Source: Deltaproteobacteria bacterium HGW-Deltaproteobacteria-18
Lineage (GTDB): Bacteria > Desulfobacterota > Desulfovibrionia > Desulfovibrionales > Desulfomicrobiaceae
NCBI GenBank assembly: GCA_002841885.1
Contig: PHBE01000005.1
Coordinates: 1-64,000, forward strand
DNA: 64,000 nt
Direction of reading: 5' to 3'
Part shown: positions 35,021 through 44,604 of the stretch, in pieces
Position numbering within the stretch: position 1 is the first letter of the stretch
How the letters are laid out: every line of letters starts with the position of its first letter
Made by a program: the position numbers and the translations under genes
Notes under the pieces: generated by a model
What the model was told of the DNA's origin: nothing
The model's input: only the letters and a program-made list of their open reading frames with translations
The model's database searches: none

Positions 35021-36990
35021 GAACTTGCGCGAAGGCCCCGTTTTTCCGTCAGACCGCAACCGCATACGGCTGAATTGCAATTATCGTCGGCGCAATATTC
35101 AGGAACTATGCGGCCGAGGATTTTTTTAATCTCTTCGCCCATGAATTGCGCCCCCCGGCTTTCCAATTCGCAGAGCAGCTCTTCGAGGCTTGCGCGGTAT
35201 TGTTCGTCCGAGAGGCCATTCATCAAGCCGGCAGCAAGTACCATGATCTTTTCATGGCCTGTCTCGACAATCCCTTCCCCTTCGGTGATGAGCTCCTCGT
35301 AGAGTTTCTCTCCAGGGCGCAGGCCCGTGAATTTTATCTTGATCTCGGCCGGGTCCTTGCCGGAGAGGATGATCAGATCCCGGGCCAGGTCAGCGATGCG
35401 CACGGGCTTTCCCATTTTCAGGATGAAAATCTCACCGCCTTGCCCCAAGGCACCGGCCTGTACGATGAGCTGAGCCGCCTCGGGAATGGTCATGAAATAT
35501 CGGGTCACGTCCTGATGGGTGACCGTGACCGGGCCGCCGCGTTCGATCTGATCGCGAAAAAGCGGGATGACCGATCCGGAAGAGCCGAGCACATTGCCAA
35601 AACGCACGGCCATGAATCTGGTTGCTCCGCCCTGGTACCCTCGCATGACAAGCTCCGCCACACGCTTAGACGCACCCATGACGTTGGTAGGGCGCACGGC
35701 CTTGTCCGTGGAGACGAGCACGAATCGTTCGGCCTCGTGCTTCGCTGCCGCGTCCATGACCGTCCGGGAGCCAACAATATTATTGGTCACGGCCTGCCAA
35801 GGGTTGCATTCGAGCATGGGCACATGTTTGTAGGCGGCAGCGTGGAACACGACCTGGGGCGCATGCGTGCTGAACACCGCCTCCACCAGCGGAGCGTCCT
35901 GCACCTGCCCCAGCACCGTCACATAACGAGTGAACCCTTGCTGGTGCAGGAGTTCCATCTCGATGGAATACAGGTTCTCTTCACCGGCATCGAAAAGTAC
36001 CAACAGCTTTGGTTCAAAACGGATTATCTGGCGACTGAGCTCGGAACCTATGGATCCGCCAGCCCCCGTCACCAGAACAACCTTGTCCCGCAGGTACCCC
36101 TTGATCCCCTCTTCATCCAGACGGACCTCCTCACGTCCCAGCAGATCCTCGTATCGAACATCACGCAAGGACTTGATCGAGACCTTCCCGCTGGCGATAT
36201 CGGCCAAGGCAGGCAACTTCTTCATGCCAAGCTGCGCGACTTCACAAGCCTGCATGACCTGACGCAGTCCGTGACCTTGCTGACTCGCGCTGACCAAAAC
36301 CTCATCAACACTGGCAATTTCCGCCACACGCTGAAGATCCGCAAACGGCCCGTAAACCGGCAAGCCGTGAATCCGGCGACCTATGCGGGCGGGGTCGTCA
36401 TCAACAAATCCCACTAGACGCATACCGGAATCGCGGACATCCAGAATTTCCTTGGCCACACGCGCGCCTTCATCATCAGCCCCAGCAACAAGCACTCGCG
36501 CGCCACCGGATGGCGTGCAAAAATTCTCGGGCAGAAACACGTTCCGCCACTCTCCGGGTTTAGACGCAATTTCGTAAAGAGAACGAATAAGCACCCGCGC
36601 TCCGCAGGCGAAAACAAAGGCCAGCAAGGCGTCCAAAATGAATACTGAGCGGGGGTAACCCTTGAAATGCGAAGCGTACACCACATAAAGAATGAGCGCC
36701 GTCTCGGCCATGAATACTGCACGCCCAATCTTCCAGAGGTCGGAAAGGCCTGTGTATCGCCACATGCCCCGATATAGGCCGGTCATCCAGAAAAAAGCGA
36801 TCTTTAAGATCATGGCGGCAGGCAGGAGAGCCAGCAGCTGTCTCAGAAAGGAATCAGGGATATTGAATTCAAAGCGCAGCAAATACGACAACGACAAGGC
36901 TGACGCAAAAAGGATACTTTCTCCAACCAGCATAAAGAACAAATTTCTCTTTTTCAGCAAAAAGTTGAAAAACAGAGCTATTTCCATCAA
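35017..36990 (-). CDS. Membrane UDP-N-acetylhexosamine 4,6-dehydratase (CapD/WbpM/PglF type)
   Basis: 657 aa. Four N-terminal membrane helices (to about 130), a CoA-binding-like Rossmann segment (GFVDDDPARIGRRIHG) and an extended SDR domain with VLVTGAGGSIGSELSRQ and TDKAVRPTNVMGASKR, where Met replaces the usual catalytic Tyr as in PglF/WbpM/FlaA1. It converts UDP-GlcNAc to a 4-keto-6-deoxy sugar, the first step to bacillosamine, QuiNAc or FucNAc. It is at the distal end of the minus-strand glycan locus, next to the initiating transferase. Confidence 0.92.
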   Translation of the reverse strand: MMEIALFFNFLLKKRNLFFMLVGESILFASALSLSYLLRFEFNIPDSFLRQLLALLPAAMILKIAFFWMTGLYRGMWRYTGLSDLWKIGRAVFMAETALILYVVYASHFKGYPRSVFILDALLAFVFACGARVLIRSLYEIASKPGEWRNVFLPENFCTPSGGARVLVAGADDEGARVAKEILDVRDSGMRLVGFVDDDPARIGRRIHGLPVYGPFADLQRVAEIASVDEVLVSASQQGHGLRQVMQACEVAQLGMKKLPALADIASGKVSIKSLRDVRYEDLLGREEVRLDEEGIKGYLRDKVVLVTGAGGSIGSELSRQIIRFEPKLLVLFDAGEENLYSIEMELLHQQGFTRYVTVLGQVQDAPLVEAVFSTHAPQVVFHAAAYKHVPMLECNPWQAVTNNIVGSRTVMDAAAKHEAERFVLVSTDKAVRPTNVMGASKRVAELVMRGYQGGATRFMAVRFGNVLGSSGSVIPLFRDQIERGGPVTVTHQDVTRYFMTIPEAAQLIVQAGALGQGGEIFILKMGKPVRIADLARDLIILSGKDPAEIKIKFTGLRPGEKLYEELITEGEGIVETGHEKIMVLAAGLMNGLSDEQYRASLEELLCELESRGAQFMGEEIKKILGRIVPEYCADDNCNSAVCGCGLTEKRGLRASS

Positions 36991-36996
36991 GCATCC

Positions 36997-37962
36997 TTAA
37001 TATTCAAAATTCCGTTTAAACGCATAGTGCGTGAAGGCCCATACAAGCAGCAGCACGGCATCAATTCCAAAAACGGCCCAGAATCCGTATTCGGCTACAC
37101 TCACCACCAAAAACGCGACAAGAAGCTGGATCACTCCATAAGAAACGCTGACTTTCCAATGGGCAATTCCGCGCTCGTTGGCCAGAAATTGATACAGATG
37201 CCTGCGATGCGGTGCAAGCAGCGATTCCCCGCGCCACAACCGCTCGACCACTGTCACGGCCTCATCGGCGTAAAACGGAAAGAGGAAGGAGGCAAAAACC
37301 AAAAACTCGGTCCATGTCCGGGGCAACAGGCACACTGACAGAGCAAACAGAAAGCCCAGAAAAATGCTTCCCACATCCCCCATGAACAGCCTCGCGCGGG
37401 GCAGGTTGGAGGGCAGGAAGCCCAGCAGCGCGCCCATGACCGCTACAATCGGATTATACAAGGGGGTATCCGCCGCTCCGCCAAAAAACAGCAGGCAAGC
37501 AAAGGCGACCAGGGCAGTGATGCCTGCGATGCCGTTGATCCCGTCCATGAAATTGAAGCAATTGGTCGTGGCGACCACGAAGAAAAGGGTCGGAAAGAGC
37601 AGGGATACGGACCATGAAGCATGGCCCAACCACAATGCCCCACCCAAAGCGAGAAGTGCAGCCACGAATTGCGCGACCAAGCGCAGGCCCGCAGAGATGT
37701 GGCTTAAATCGTTGGCAAAGCTTAAAATCGCCAAGGCCAGAAGCGGAATCCATAAAAATGGCGAAAGCCCTGTTGCAATAGCGCCCCCCGCAAAGGCCAG
37801 TACCAGCCCCACGCCGCCGCCCTTGGGAGTAGGCCGGGCATGGGAACTGCGTTCTCCTGGCAGGTCCAGATAACCGGCACGGGTCAGGTATCGGGGCACC
37901 AGCATGCAGCACAGGATGCTCAGCAATAGCCCCACCAAAAAATACAGCGCCGCGCCCGTCAT
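36997..37962 (-). CDS. Undecaprenyl-phosphate sugar-1-phosphate transferase (WecA/WbpL type)
   Basis: 321 aa, about ten membrane helices. Motifs RPTPKGGGVGL, NCFNFMDGINGIAG, FMGDVGSIFLG and the HRRHLYQ loop place it in the MraY/WecA family that moves a HexNAc-1-phosphate onto undecaprenyl phosphate and starts glycan assembly. Beside a WbpM-type dehydratase and an epimerase the arrangement recalls WbpL, which uses UDP-FucNAc or QuiNAc. It overlaps the epimerase by 4 nt. Confidence 0.92.
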   Translation of the reverse strand: MTGAALYFLVGLLLSILCCMLVPRYLTRAGYLDLPGERSSHARPTPKGGGVGLVLAFAGGAIATGLSPFLWIPLLALAILSFANDLSHISAGLRLVAQFVAALLALGGALWLGHASWSVSLLFPTLFFVVATTNCFNFMDGINGIAGITALVAFACLLFFGGAADTPLYNPIVAVMGALLGFLPSNLPRARLFMGDVGSIFLGFLFALSVCLLPRTWTEFLVFASFLFPFYADEAVTVVERLWRGESLLAPHRRHLYQFLANERGIAHWKVSVSYGVIQLLVAFLVVSVAEYGFWAVFGIDAVLLLVWAFTHYAFKRNFEY

Positions 37963-38930
37963 TGTCGCTTCATCCCTTTTACCATTTCATGGATGCCCCG
38001 CCGCAGGTCCCAGCCCGCTTCAAAGCCCAATTCGCGAAAGATTTTGGCGCTGGAATAACGGGCGGAACCGGCCAGCTTGGCCAGCCTGTCACCGTTCAGT
38101 GGAGCATGCATCCCGACGCGCTCCAGCATATCACCCAGAGCAGCCCCAGCCCTCAGCACAGCGTAAGGAACAGCCGGTCCAACCTTTTTGTCCAGTGCCT
38201 CGTGAATCCAGTTCAGCATTTCATTGGTGGAGTATTCCCTGCCATCGGTCAGAATATAGACCTGCCCGCATGCCGCAGGATGCGTTGCCGCCAGCAAGCA
38301 TGCCTGCACGACATCCTGCACGTGAATCATGGAGCGTCTGTTTGACGGAAATGCGATGGCCGGGAAGACGCCCTTGTGCACAGCCCGGATCATCAGATCA
38401 AGATTGCCCTTGCTCCCGGCACCATAAACAAGCGTAGGCCGCAAAACCACCGGGCAGGGCAAGGGAAACTCTTCAAGCACGACGCGTTCGGCCGCAAGCT
38501 TGGTGACGCCGTATGGATTCTGCGGGAAACAAGGCGCGGACTCGTCCCAGACCTCTTCCCCACCCTCGCCCATGGCCTTGACTGAACTGAGCAGCACGCA
38601 GGCCCGCACACCCGCCTGCTTGGCGGCACGAAGCAGTGAGCGCGTGCCATGCACATGAATGGCTTCATATTCGGCATTTTCGGCGGCATTCTTAGCGCGA
38701 GTATGGGCCTTGCCTGCCAGCTGAAGGATCGTGTCCACGCCCTCAAGATTTTGAGGGTCGATCTCATCCCGGCCCAAGTCACATTCCAGCACATGCCGCC
38801 ACGGTCCGATTTGCGGCCTGCGCAGCATAGCCGTGACATCAAAGCCCTGATCCGTCAGCTCCTGGCACAGGCAGCGCCCGATAAATCCCGACGCGCCGGT
38901 GACCAGGACGCGCTTGTCGTTAAAGCCCAT
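37959..38930 (-). CDS. NAD-dependent sugar epimerase/dehydratase (extended SDR)
   Basis: 323 aa. RVLVTGASGFIGR at the N-terminus and the catalytic Tyr/Lys in NPYGVTKLAAER. It resembles WbpV/WbpK-type 4-keto reductases or epimerases that follow the WbpM/WbpL steps, giving UDP-QuiNAc or UDP-FucNAc. ATG at 38930 lies 2 nt after the oligosaccharyltransferase stop and begins the conserved nucleotide-binding fold; the in-frame start at 38963 overlaps that gene. Confidence 0.87.
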   Translation of the reverse strand: MGFNDKRVLVTGASGFIGRCLCQELTDQGFDVTAMLRRPQIGPWRHVLECDLGRDEIDPQNLEGVDTILQLAGKAHTRAKNAAENAEYEAIHVHGTRSLLRAAKQAGVRACVLLSSVKAMGEGGEEVWDESAPCFPQNPYGVTKLAAERVVLEEFPLPCPVVLRPTLVYGAGSKGNLDLMIRAVHKGVFPAIAFPSNRRSMIHVQDVVQACLLAATHPAACGQVYILTDGREYSTNEMLNWIHEALDKKVGPAVPYAVLRAGAALGDMLERVGMHAPLNGDRLAKLAGSARYSSAKIFRELGFEAGWDLRRGIHEMVKGMKRQ

Positions 38931-38932
38931 GC

Positions 38933-41050
38933 CTATTGCCGCACCTTGTAAGCACGCGCCCATGGATAATTGTCAACGACCAAAGAAAACTCATCGCTAA
39001 AATCCGAAGCCGGGCGGAGCAGCATCTGCACCATCATGGACCGGTACATCTTGGCGTCCATCAGAAACACTTGGCGCGACATCTGGTTGATGACCACATG
39101 CGTACCCGTCCCGTGGGGCCACTGGAAATGCCTGACACCTTCGGCCTCCACCACGTCCATGGAATCAATGCGTGTGGACTTGCCGCCAACCACCAACGTG
39201 CCCGCGGCAGAATCCATGCGGACCTCGCCGCGCACCTGCTGAATCTTGCCGGGTGAACTGGCGCCCGAAGCAATATCCCAGTTTCCGTAATAGCTTATCC
39301 AGGAAGCCAAGCGCAGATTCTCCCAGGAAACAATGAAATAGTTAGACAAGCTCGTTGGCCAATTCGTGTCATCCAAGACTAACTCGGACAAAAATACCTG
39401 CGCATCGGCAACGTCCATTTTTTGGATGCCGGATACTGGATTCCCCGCGAAAAGAGCGGCCTGAACTCCTGCTGTTCTCGTCAGTCCGTCATCAAGCATG
39501 GCTTGCCCGAAATACCGAATCAACTGACTCGCCTGTCGCGAAGAGGTGGCGCTGTGTACTTGTGCAAGGGGATAAAGCCACTTCCCCGACTGTCGCCCGC
39601 CATCGCCGAACGTTGCCCGTTCAGCATAGTACTGCCCTGCGTAGCCGTAGTCCCACCACTGCCAGAGCAGTGCCTCCGGTTCCGCCTTCTCACGCAATTC
39701 CAAAAATGTCTCAGCATAGATTTTGGGCAGCACCGGCGCGGGTCTCACCTCCTGCATAAATACTGCGGAAGGCCACAACACAACGCAAGCCAAAACCAAC
39801 TGTGCGATCCAGCGCCGCCCTTGGCTCTGGCCAAGCATACTCATAAATTCACTCAACCCCAAACCAAGCCCCATACCGATACCCACGGTGCCGTACATGG
39901 CAAACCTGTTGCCAAGCTTAACGCTGGCAACACCGAGAGCCAGAAAGGGCAAAAACACAAGAAGCGCAGGACGACGCCAGCTGACAAAACCAAAGCCCAA
40001 AATACCCAGAACAAAAACGACCCAATTCCCTCCCATACGCGGTCCGAGCTGTCCCCAGTCAAGGTTCTGTGCCTCACGCACGCTCTGGGCTATATCGGGA
40101 AGTTTCATTCCGGTGGCGTTGTTCACCATTTCCGGGGTAGCTATCTTGGTGTACACATAAATCTTGCGCAACAATTTTTGGATTATCCCATCCAAATCAC
40201 CCAAGTACAGAATCACTGCGGCCAGCATGATCAGCATTGCCACCTGAACCATCAGAGGGATCGGTCTGCGACGTTGCAAACACGCCAACACTACGAGAAC
40301 TGACAGGGCCATCCCAATCCATCCGGCGAAAGCCGTTCCAAAAATCAGGAGTAACTCTGCCCAAAAATAGAATTTCCCTTTTTTTTTGACAGAAAAGAGC
40401 CCAACAATACCTGCCATACCCAAAGCCGGAAGTAGTATGCTCACGCTGCCAGGATATATATACAATGCTATCCCACCGCTCACACCAGCCCCTATAGCTA
40501 AAGCCAAACACCATCTGTCCCATCCTACTGAATCTTCGGATGTTCCAATGCGTTTGAACATCTCCAACCAGATGACAAGACAGCAAAGCATGGAAATCGG
40601 GAACAACAAATTTATGACATCCGTATCACAAAACCCAAGCCGGGTACGTACCAGAAATCCTAGTCCAGATGTGACTAAAATTCCAAAAACGAGTCCCCCC
40701 TCAGGCAAACGCAAAAAACGGGACATAAAGCATATTGGCAATGCCAACAAAGGAATAAATATTATCGGTGACCAAAACCCAGCAGCAGCGAGAGGAAATC
40801 CAAAATCTGCGACGGCTTTCAATATCAAGGTAAATGCTCGGTTGACATGCCGGCCAAGACCTTTCGCCCCAGCCAGCCACGTATAAGCGTCATGCGTAGC
40901 CATTAGCGGCTCGCCATCAACTAGAAACGACTGATTCTGCCACCAGGGGAGTTCGGCAAGTCGAATGACTACTGTTGTAAAAATAACAAGCAGTAATGCA
41001 AGCCAGAATTCTCCGGAAAGGGAAAGGGCAAAGCGCGTAGGTCTGGTCAT
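38933..41050 (-). CDS. pglB: STT3/PglB-type oligosaccharyltransferase
   Basis: 705 aa from ATG 41050 (TTG at 41089 is an alternative). About a dozen membrane helices precede a periplasmic C-terminal domain. Oligosaccharyltransferase residues are visible: HDAY with D54, the DTD motif (142-144, GFCDTDVINLL), an SVxE/TIxE-type loop SVRE (323-326), NRF (R382) and the acceptor-binding WWDYG (465-469). It would transfer lipid-linked glycan to Asn in exported proteins. A PglB homologue of Desulfovibrio is known to be an active oligosaccharyltransferase. It sits among the sugar genes that would build its donor. Confidence 0.93.
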   Translation of the reverse strand: MTRPTRFALSLSGEFWLALLLVIFTTVVIRLAELPWWQNQSFLVDGEPLMATHDAYTWLAGAKGLGRHVNRAFTLILKAVADFGFPLAAAGFWSPIIFIPLLALPICFMSRFLRLPEGGLVFGILVTSGLGFLVRTRLGFCDTDVINLLFPISMLCCLVIWLEMFKRIGTSEDSVGWDRWCLALAIGAGVSGGIALYIYPGSVSILLPALGMAGIVGLFSVKKKGKFYFWAELLLIFGTAFAGWIGMALSVLVVLACLQRRRPIPLMVQVAMLIMLAAVILYLGDLDGIIQKLLRKIYVYTKIATPEMVNNATGMKLPDIAQSVREAQNLDWGQLGPRMGGNWVVFVLGILGFGFVSWRRPALLVFLPFLALGVASVKLGNRFAMYGTVGIGMGLGLGLSEFMSMLGQSQGRRWIAQLVLACVVLWPSAVFMQEVRPAPVLPKIYAETFLELREKAEPEALLWQWWDYGYAGQYYAERATFGDGGRQSGKWLYPLAQVHSATSSRQASQLIRYFGQAMLDDGLTRTAGVQAALFAGNPVSGIQKMDVADAQVFLSELVLDDTNWPTSLSNYFIVSWENLRLASWISYYGNWDIASGASSPGKIQQVRGEVRMDSAAGTLVVGGKSTRIDSMDVVEAEGVRHFQWPHGTGTHVVINQMSRQVFLMDAKMYRSMMVQMLLRPASDFSDEFSLVVDNYPWARAYKVRQ

Positions 41051-41090
41051 CGGGGTTCCAGGGAAGATAGACAAATTGATAATAACCAAC

Positions 41091-42215
41091 TCAAGCGTGA
41101 CCGGCTCCGATTAACGAAGAGTAAACCGCGAGGGTTTCCGCAATGATACGCTCTGAGGAAAATTCAGAGACGGCGAGAAGTCTGGATTCGCGCCCCATCG
41201 ATTTACGCAATTCGCCGTCTAAAATTAGCTTTTCCAACGCATCGGCCAAAGCCAAGGCGTCCCTCGGAGGAACCAGAAAACCATTGATCCCCTCACGAAC
41301 AGTTTCGCGACATCCAGGGACATCGGTCGTGACTATGGGGCGTCCAGTGGCCAAGCCTTCGAGAAGCGATTTGGGCAACCCTTCCCGATAAGATGGCAAA
41401 CAGACAATATGACTCTCGGCCAACAGATTCGGAATATCGTCGCGATGGCCAAGCCATTCAACAACGCCACTGGCCTTCCATTCATCGAGAATATCCAAGG
41501 AGATGGACGCGGGGTTTTGATCATCCGGGGCGCCAACCAATAAAAAACGGACATCACTACCACGATTTTTTAGAATTTTGGCAGCATGAACATACTCGAA
41601 AACACCTTTATCGAATAGCATTCGTGCGATCAAGATAACGGTGATTTGACCGGTCGGCGCAGGGGCACCAGGATAGACGTCGAGATCAATTCCCGAGCCA
41701 CGGATCAGATGCACAGAACGGCAGCCAAGACGCTCTACATAAGACTTATCATCATTATTTTGAACAATAATTTCCGACGGAGCAAGTAATAATTTTATAA
41801 AAGCAATAGCAATAAATTTTAATAGTCGCGCAACCCAATTATAAGAACTAAAAATCCATCCCATTCCAGCAAATGCATTTACAACATTGCTCACATTACA
41901 AATACGAGCTGCAATAGTTCCATACAACGATGGCTTTAGCGCCACATGATGAACCAAATTTGGATTTAAACTTTTATATATATAAACAAGGCGAACTACT
42001 AACACCAACTCTTTGAATATATTTAAACTTCTTCTAGACATTGGAAGGTTTATCAAACGTATCCCTGCGTCTTCGATCTGTTTTCGATACGAACTTACCT
42101 GGGTGACTACCGAAACATCATACCCAGAACGTATTGCGGCAACAGCAAGCAAAAAACGATGGGAGCAAAAATACCAGTCTTCACTTATAAAATAGAGAAT
42201 TTTCTTGCGTTTCAC
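41091..42215 (-). CDS. Glycosyltransferase, GT4, mosaic composition
   Basis: 374 aa. N-terminal FISEDWYFCSHRFLLA, AFAGMGWIFSS and, in the donor half, VILIARMLFDKGVFEYVHAA and LPSYREGLPKSLLEG. It resembles PglA/WbpT/CapM-like enzymes adding an early sugar to the lipid-linked glycan. The N-terminal coding part (about 41750-42215) is AT-rich while the C-terminal part is GC-richer, suggesting recombination inside the gene. It ends 40 bp before the oligosaccharyltransferase. Confidence 0.87.
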   Translation of the reverse strand: MKRKKILYFISEDWYFCSHRFLLAVAAIRSGYDVSVVTQVSSYRKQIEDAGIRLINLPMSRRSLNIFKELVLVVRLVYIYKSLNPNLVHHVALKPSLYGTIAARICNVSNVVNAFAGMGWIFSSYNWVARLLKFIAIAFIKLLLAPSEIIVQNNDDKSYVERLGCRSVHLIRGSGIDLDVYPGAPAPTGQITVILIARMLFDKGVFEYVHAAKILKNRGSDVRFLLVGAPDDQNPASISLDILDEWKASGVVEWLGHRDDIPNLLAESHIVCLPSYREGLPKSLLEGLATGRPIVTTDVPGCRETVREGINGFLVPPRDALALADALEKLILDGELRKSMGRESRLLAVSEFSSERIIAETLAVYSSLIGAGHA

Positions 42216-42268
42216 GTTGCCTTCAAAAAATCAGGAAATATAAATATCATCCTCCCGCACCCAATGCC

Positions 42269-43372
42269 TCAATCCTTGAACCTGCCAGAAGCCAAAACGC
42301 TACGAATGATTTTCAAGGTTTGCGCCGCTTTTGCATCCCACGAATGCTCCCTATGAACAACGTCCGCGCCCCTCTTGCCCATTTCAAATGCAATCTCTGG
42401 GTTATCCGCAATGTAATGAACAGCAGAAGCCAAGGCCATGGCATCACCCGGCGGAACAACAATACCACACCTCTCATCTCGAACCAAATCAGCCATCCCC
42501 GGCCAGTCAGACACGACTACAGGAACTCCGCAAGCTAGGCTTTCAAACAATTTGAGAGGAAAAACACCCGTAGCGCATCTTTGACCAACCTGAGGAGATA
42601 GCGAACACAAAGCGTTGCAAATTAATCCAGCCAAAACAGTTTGATCTACAGGAGAAACAAAGCTGATAGTGCTCGCAGACGCAGCGGCGTTGGCAACTTT
42701 CGCGGCCCCAACACCATCACCGACAATGACCAAGGAAACTTCACTCGGCCACAATGGAGACTTCGCTGCTTCAAGCATGGTTTCAACGCCCTGCCACAAG
42801 GAAAGCGCTCCAAAAAAAATAACATACTTTTCCGGAAGATCGATGTTGTCAGAACGTGCTACCAGCGGATTAAAAATATCCGTGTTAGCCCCATTGGAAA
42901 CCAGAAAAACACGATCATGTCCCGCCTCGCGCCGAACCCATTCTACGAGATGCGGGGTAACAGCGATAACGGCATCCGCCCATTTTAGCTGTTGCCGCAT
43001 CAAAAAGATAAAAAAAGACCTACCGTAATTTGTCCAAGGATAAGACAAAAAAAGATCTTCATAAGGACCATTGATTTCACAAATAATAGGAACGCTCCGA
43101 AGTCGCGCCCATAAAGAAACAATAAACGTTGCAAAATGCCAACGAACATACACTAAATCTGAAATAGTTGACATAATTAGCCGAATTTGTGTCAAGAAAA
43201 AATTTTTTACCCGGACATACACGGATGGCTTATGTTCATTAACACGATAAAATGGCTGGAAAAGTTTTACAAGAACATCTCTCTTTCGCAAACCGCAAAT
43301 AATTTCATTAACATGAGAATAGGAAGCTTGACCTTTACGAGTAACTTGCAAACATAGATAGTATAAAATCAT
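42269..43372 (-). CDS. Glycosyltransferase, GT4-like
   Basis: 367 aa. GT-B fold with YVIFFGALSLWQGVETMLEA and the donor-binding segment GVFPLKLFESLACGVPVVVSD. As in its neighbour, the N-terminal codons (about 43000-43372) are AT-rich and the C-terminal half is not. It overlaps the next upstream transferase by 4 nt. Specificity unknown. Confidence 0.85.
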   Translation of the reverse strand: MILYYLCLQVTRKGQASYSHVNEIICGLRKRDVLVKLFQPFYRVNEHKPSVYVRVKNFFLTQIRLIMSTISDLVYVRWHFATFIVSLWARLRSVPIICEINGPYEDLFLSYPWTNYGRSFFIFLMRQQLKWADAVIAVTPHLVEWVRREAGHDRVFLVSNGANTDIFNPLVARSDNIDLPEKYVIFFGALSLWQGVETMLEAAKSPLWPSEVSLVIVGDGVGAAKVANAAASASTISFVSPVDQTVLAGLICNALCSLSPQVGQRCATGVFPLKLFESLACGVPVVVSDWPGMADLVRDERCGIVVPPGDAMALASAVHYIADNPEIAFEMGKRGADVVHREHSWDAKAAQTLKIIRSVLASGRFKD

Positions 43373-44604
43373 GGAATTTCATTCTTATAAGTTAGTTCTT
43401 TATACATTAAATTTAATGTTTGTGAATCGTGCCTCCACGAATATTTTCCAAGAGCAAACTTATGCCCCAGATATCCCATTTTTTTTAATTCATCAGGATG
43501 TTCGTACATCCAAATCAATTTGTCTGCCATGTCCAAATAATCATTAGCCCTAAAAATTTTACCGCACCCGGAATCAAGCACAATTCTTTTTAATGGCGCA
43601 CAATCACTTACAAGCACTGATCTTTTACAAATCATATATTGGAATAATTTGTGAGGTACAGTGGTGTGCGTATGTTCAAAATTGTTGTGCGGAACAAGAC
43701 ATACATTACTTGCCATTACGTAACTATTGACCTTGTTAAATGGTACCCAGCCAATAATCTCAACAAATTCCGAAACCTTAAGGGACGAACACAGCTTCTC
43801 CAAATCTCTCCGAATTCGCTCATTATTTGCACCAACAACAATACATTTAAAACCAGGTATCTTGTTTCCAACAACAGATACGGCCTTCAACGTAGTATCC
43901 ATCCCTCTGTGAGGACCAATGCCACCAATATAACTGACTACCCAATTATTTTTATAGCGTGACATTATACCGCTATCTACACTATCTAGTTCAAAATTAA
44001 AGGTAGACTCATCTTCAGTATTTGAGATTTCAAAAATTTTATTTTTATTAATTCCATAATTAACAATTCGCTCAGAAGCTTCAGGGACAACGGTGACAAT
44101 CCTATCAAACTTTTTCAAACATACAGACTCTCTATATCGCATCCAGTGGTAATTCCAGACAAGAGATTTTAAAAAACGCATGAACAACATATCAGAAGAC
44201 CGATAAGATCGCATTGCGGCGGGCATATTTTCATGCAGATCAGCAATCAAATGTAATCCATGTTTTTTTGTTCTTAAAACGACAGGAACCGCAAACAAAT
44301 CATGGACATGCAATGCCTCTAGCTTAAATCTATCAATAAAAATATTAATTATATTTTCCCAAGGAATATTAAACAATAATAATGCGTAACACAACTTTGT
44401 GAAGAAATTTGAATCATCAACATGCATCCGCACAACGGTTGCTCCTAAGTCATCAAGGAACTCCTCACCCTCGTCATTGATCGAGTTTGCTCGGCACAAA
44501 ATGAAAACTTTGTGACCACCTTGAGAAAGCGACTTTGCCTCTTTCGCAACCCTGATGTCAGGTGGGAATCCACGCTCATTAATTAGAATCATCCCGATAC
44601 GCAC
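43369..44604 (-). CDS. Glycosyltransferase, GT4-like
   Basis: 411 aa. N-terminal NERGFPPDIRVAKEAKSL, then VSYIGGIGPHRGMDTTLKAV and HTTVPHKLFQYMICKRSVLVSD in the donor domain. The GTG start at 44604 overlaps the epimerase stop by 1 nt. AT-rich throughout, like wecB upstream. Probably adds a later sugar of the glycan. Confidence 0.83.
   Translation of the reverse strand: MRIGMILINERGFPPDIRVAKEAKSLSQGGHKVFILCRANSINDEGEEFLDDLGATVVRMHVDDSNFFTKLCYALLLFNIPWENIINIFIDRFKLEALHVHDLFAVPVVLRTKKHGLHLIADLHENMPAAMRSYRSSDMLFMRFLKSLVWNYHWMRYRESVCLKKFDRIVTVVPEASERIVNYGINKNKIFEISNTEDESTFNFELDSVDSGIMSRYKNNWVVSYIGGIGPHRGMDTTLKAVSVVGNKIPGFKCIVVGANNERIRRDLEKLCSSLKVSEFVEIIGWVPFNKVNSYVMASNVCLVPHNNFEHTHTTVPHKLFQYMICKRSVLVSDCAPLKRIVLDSGCGKIFRANDYLDMADKLIWMYEHPDELKKMGYLGHKFALGKYSWRHDSQTLNLMYKELTYKNEIP

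Noticed and set aside
35146-36417. 423-codon plus-strand frame
   Set aside because: Antisense of the CapD-type dehydratase; no family motifs or ribosome-binding site.
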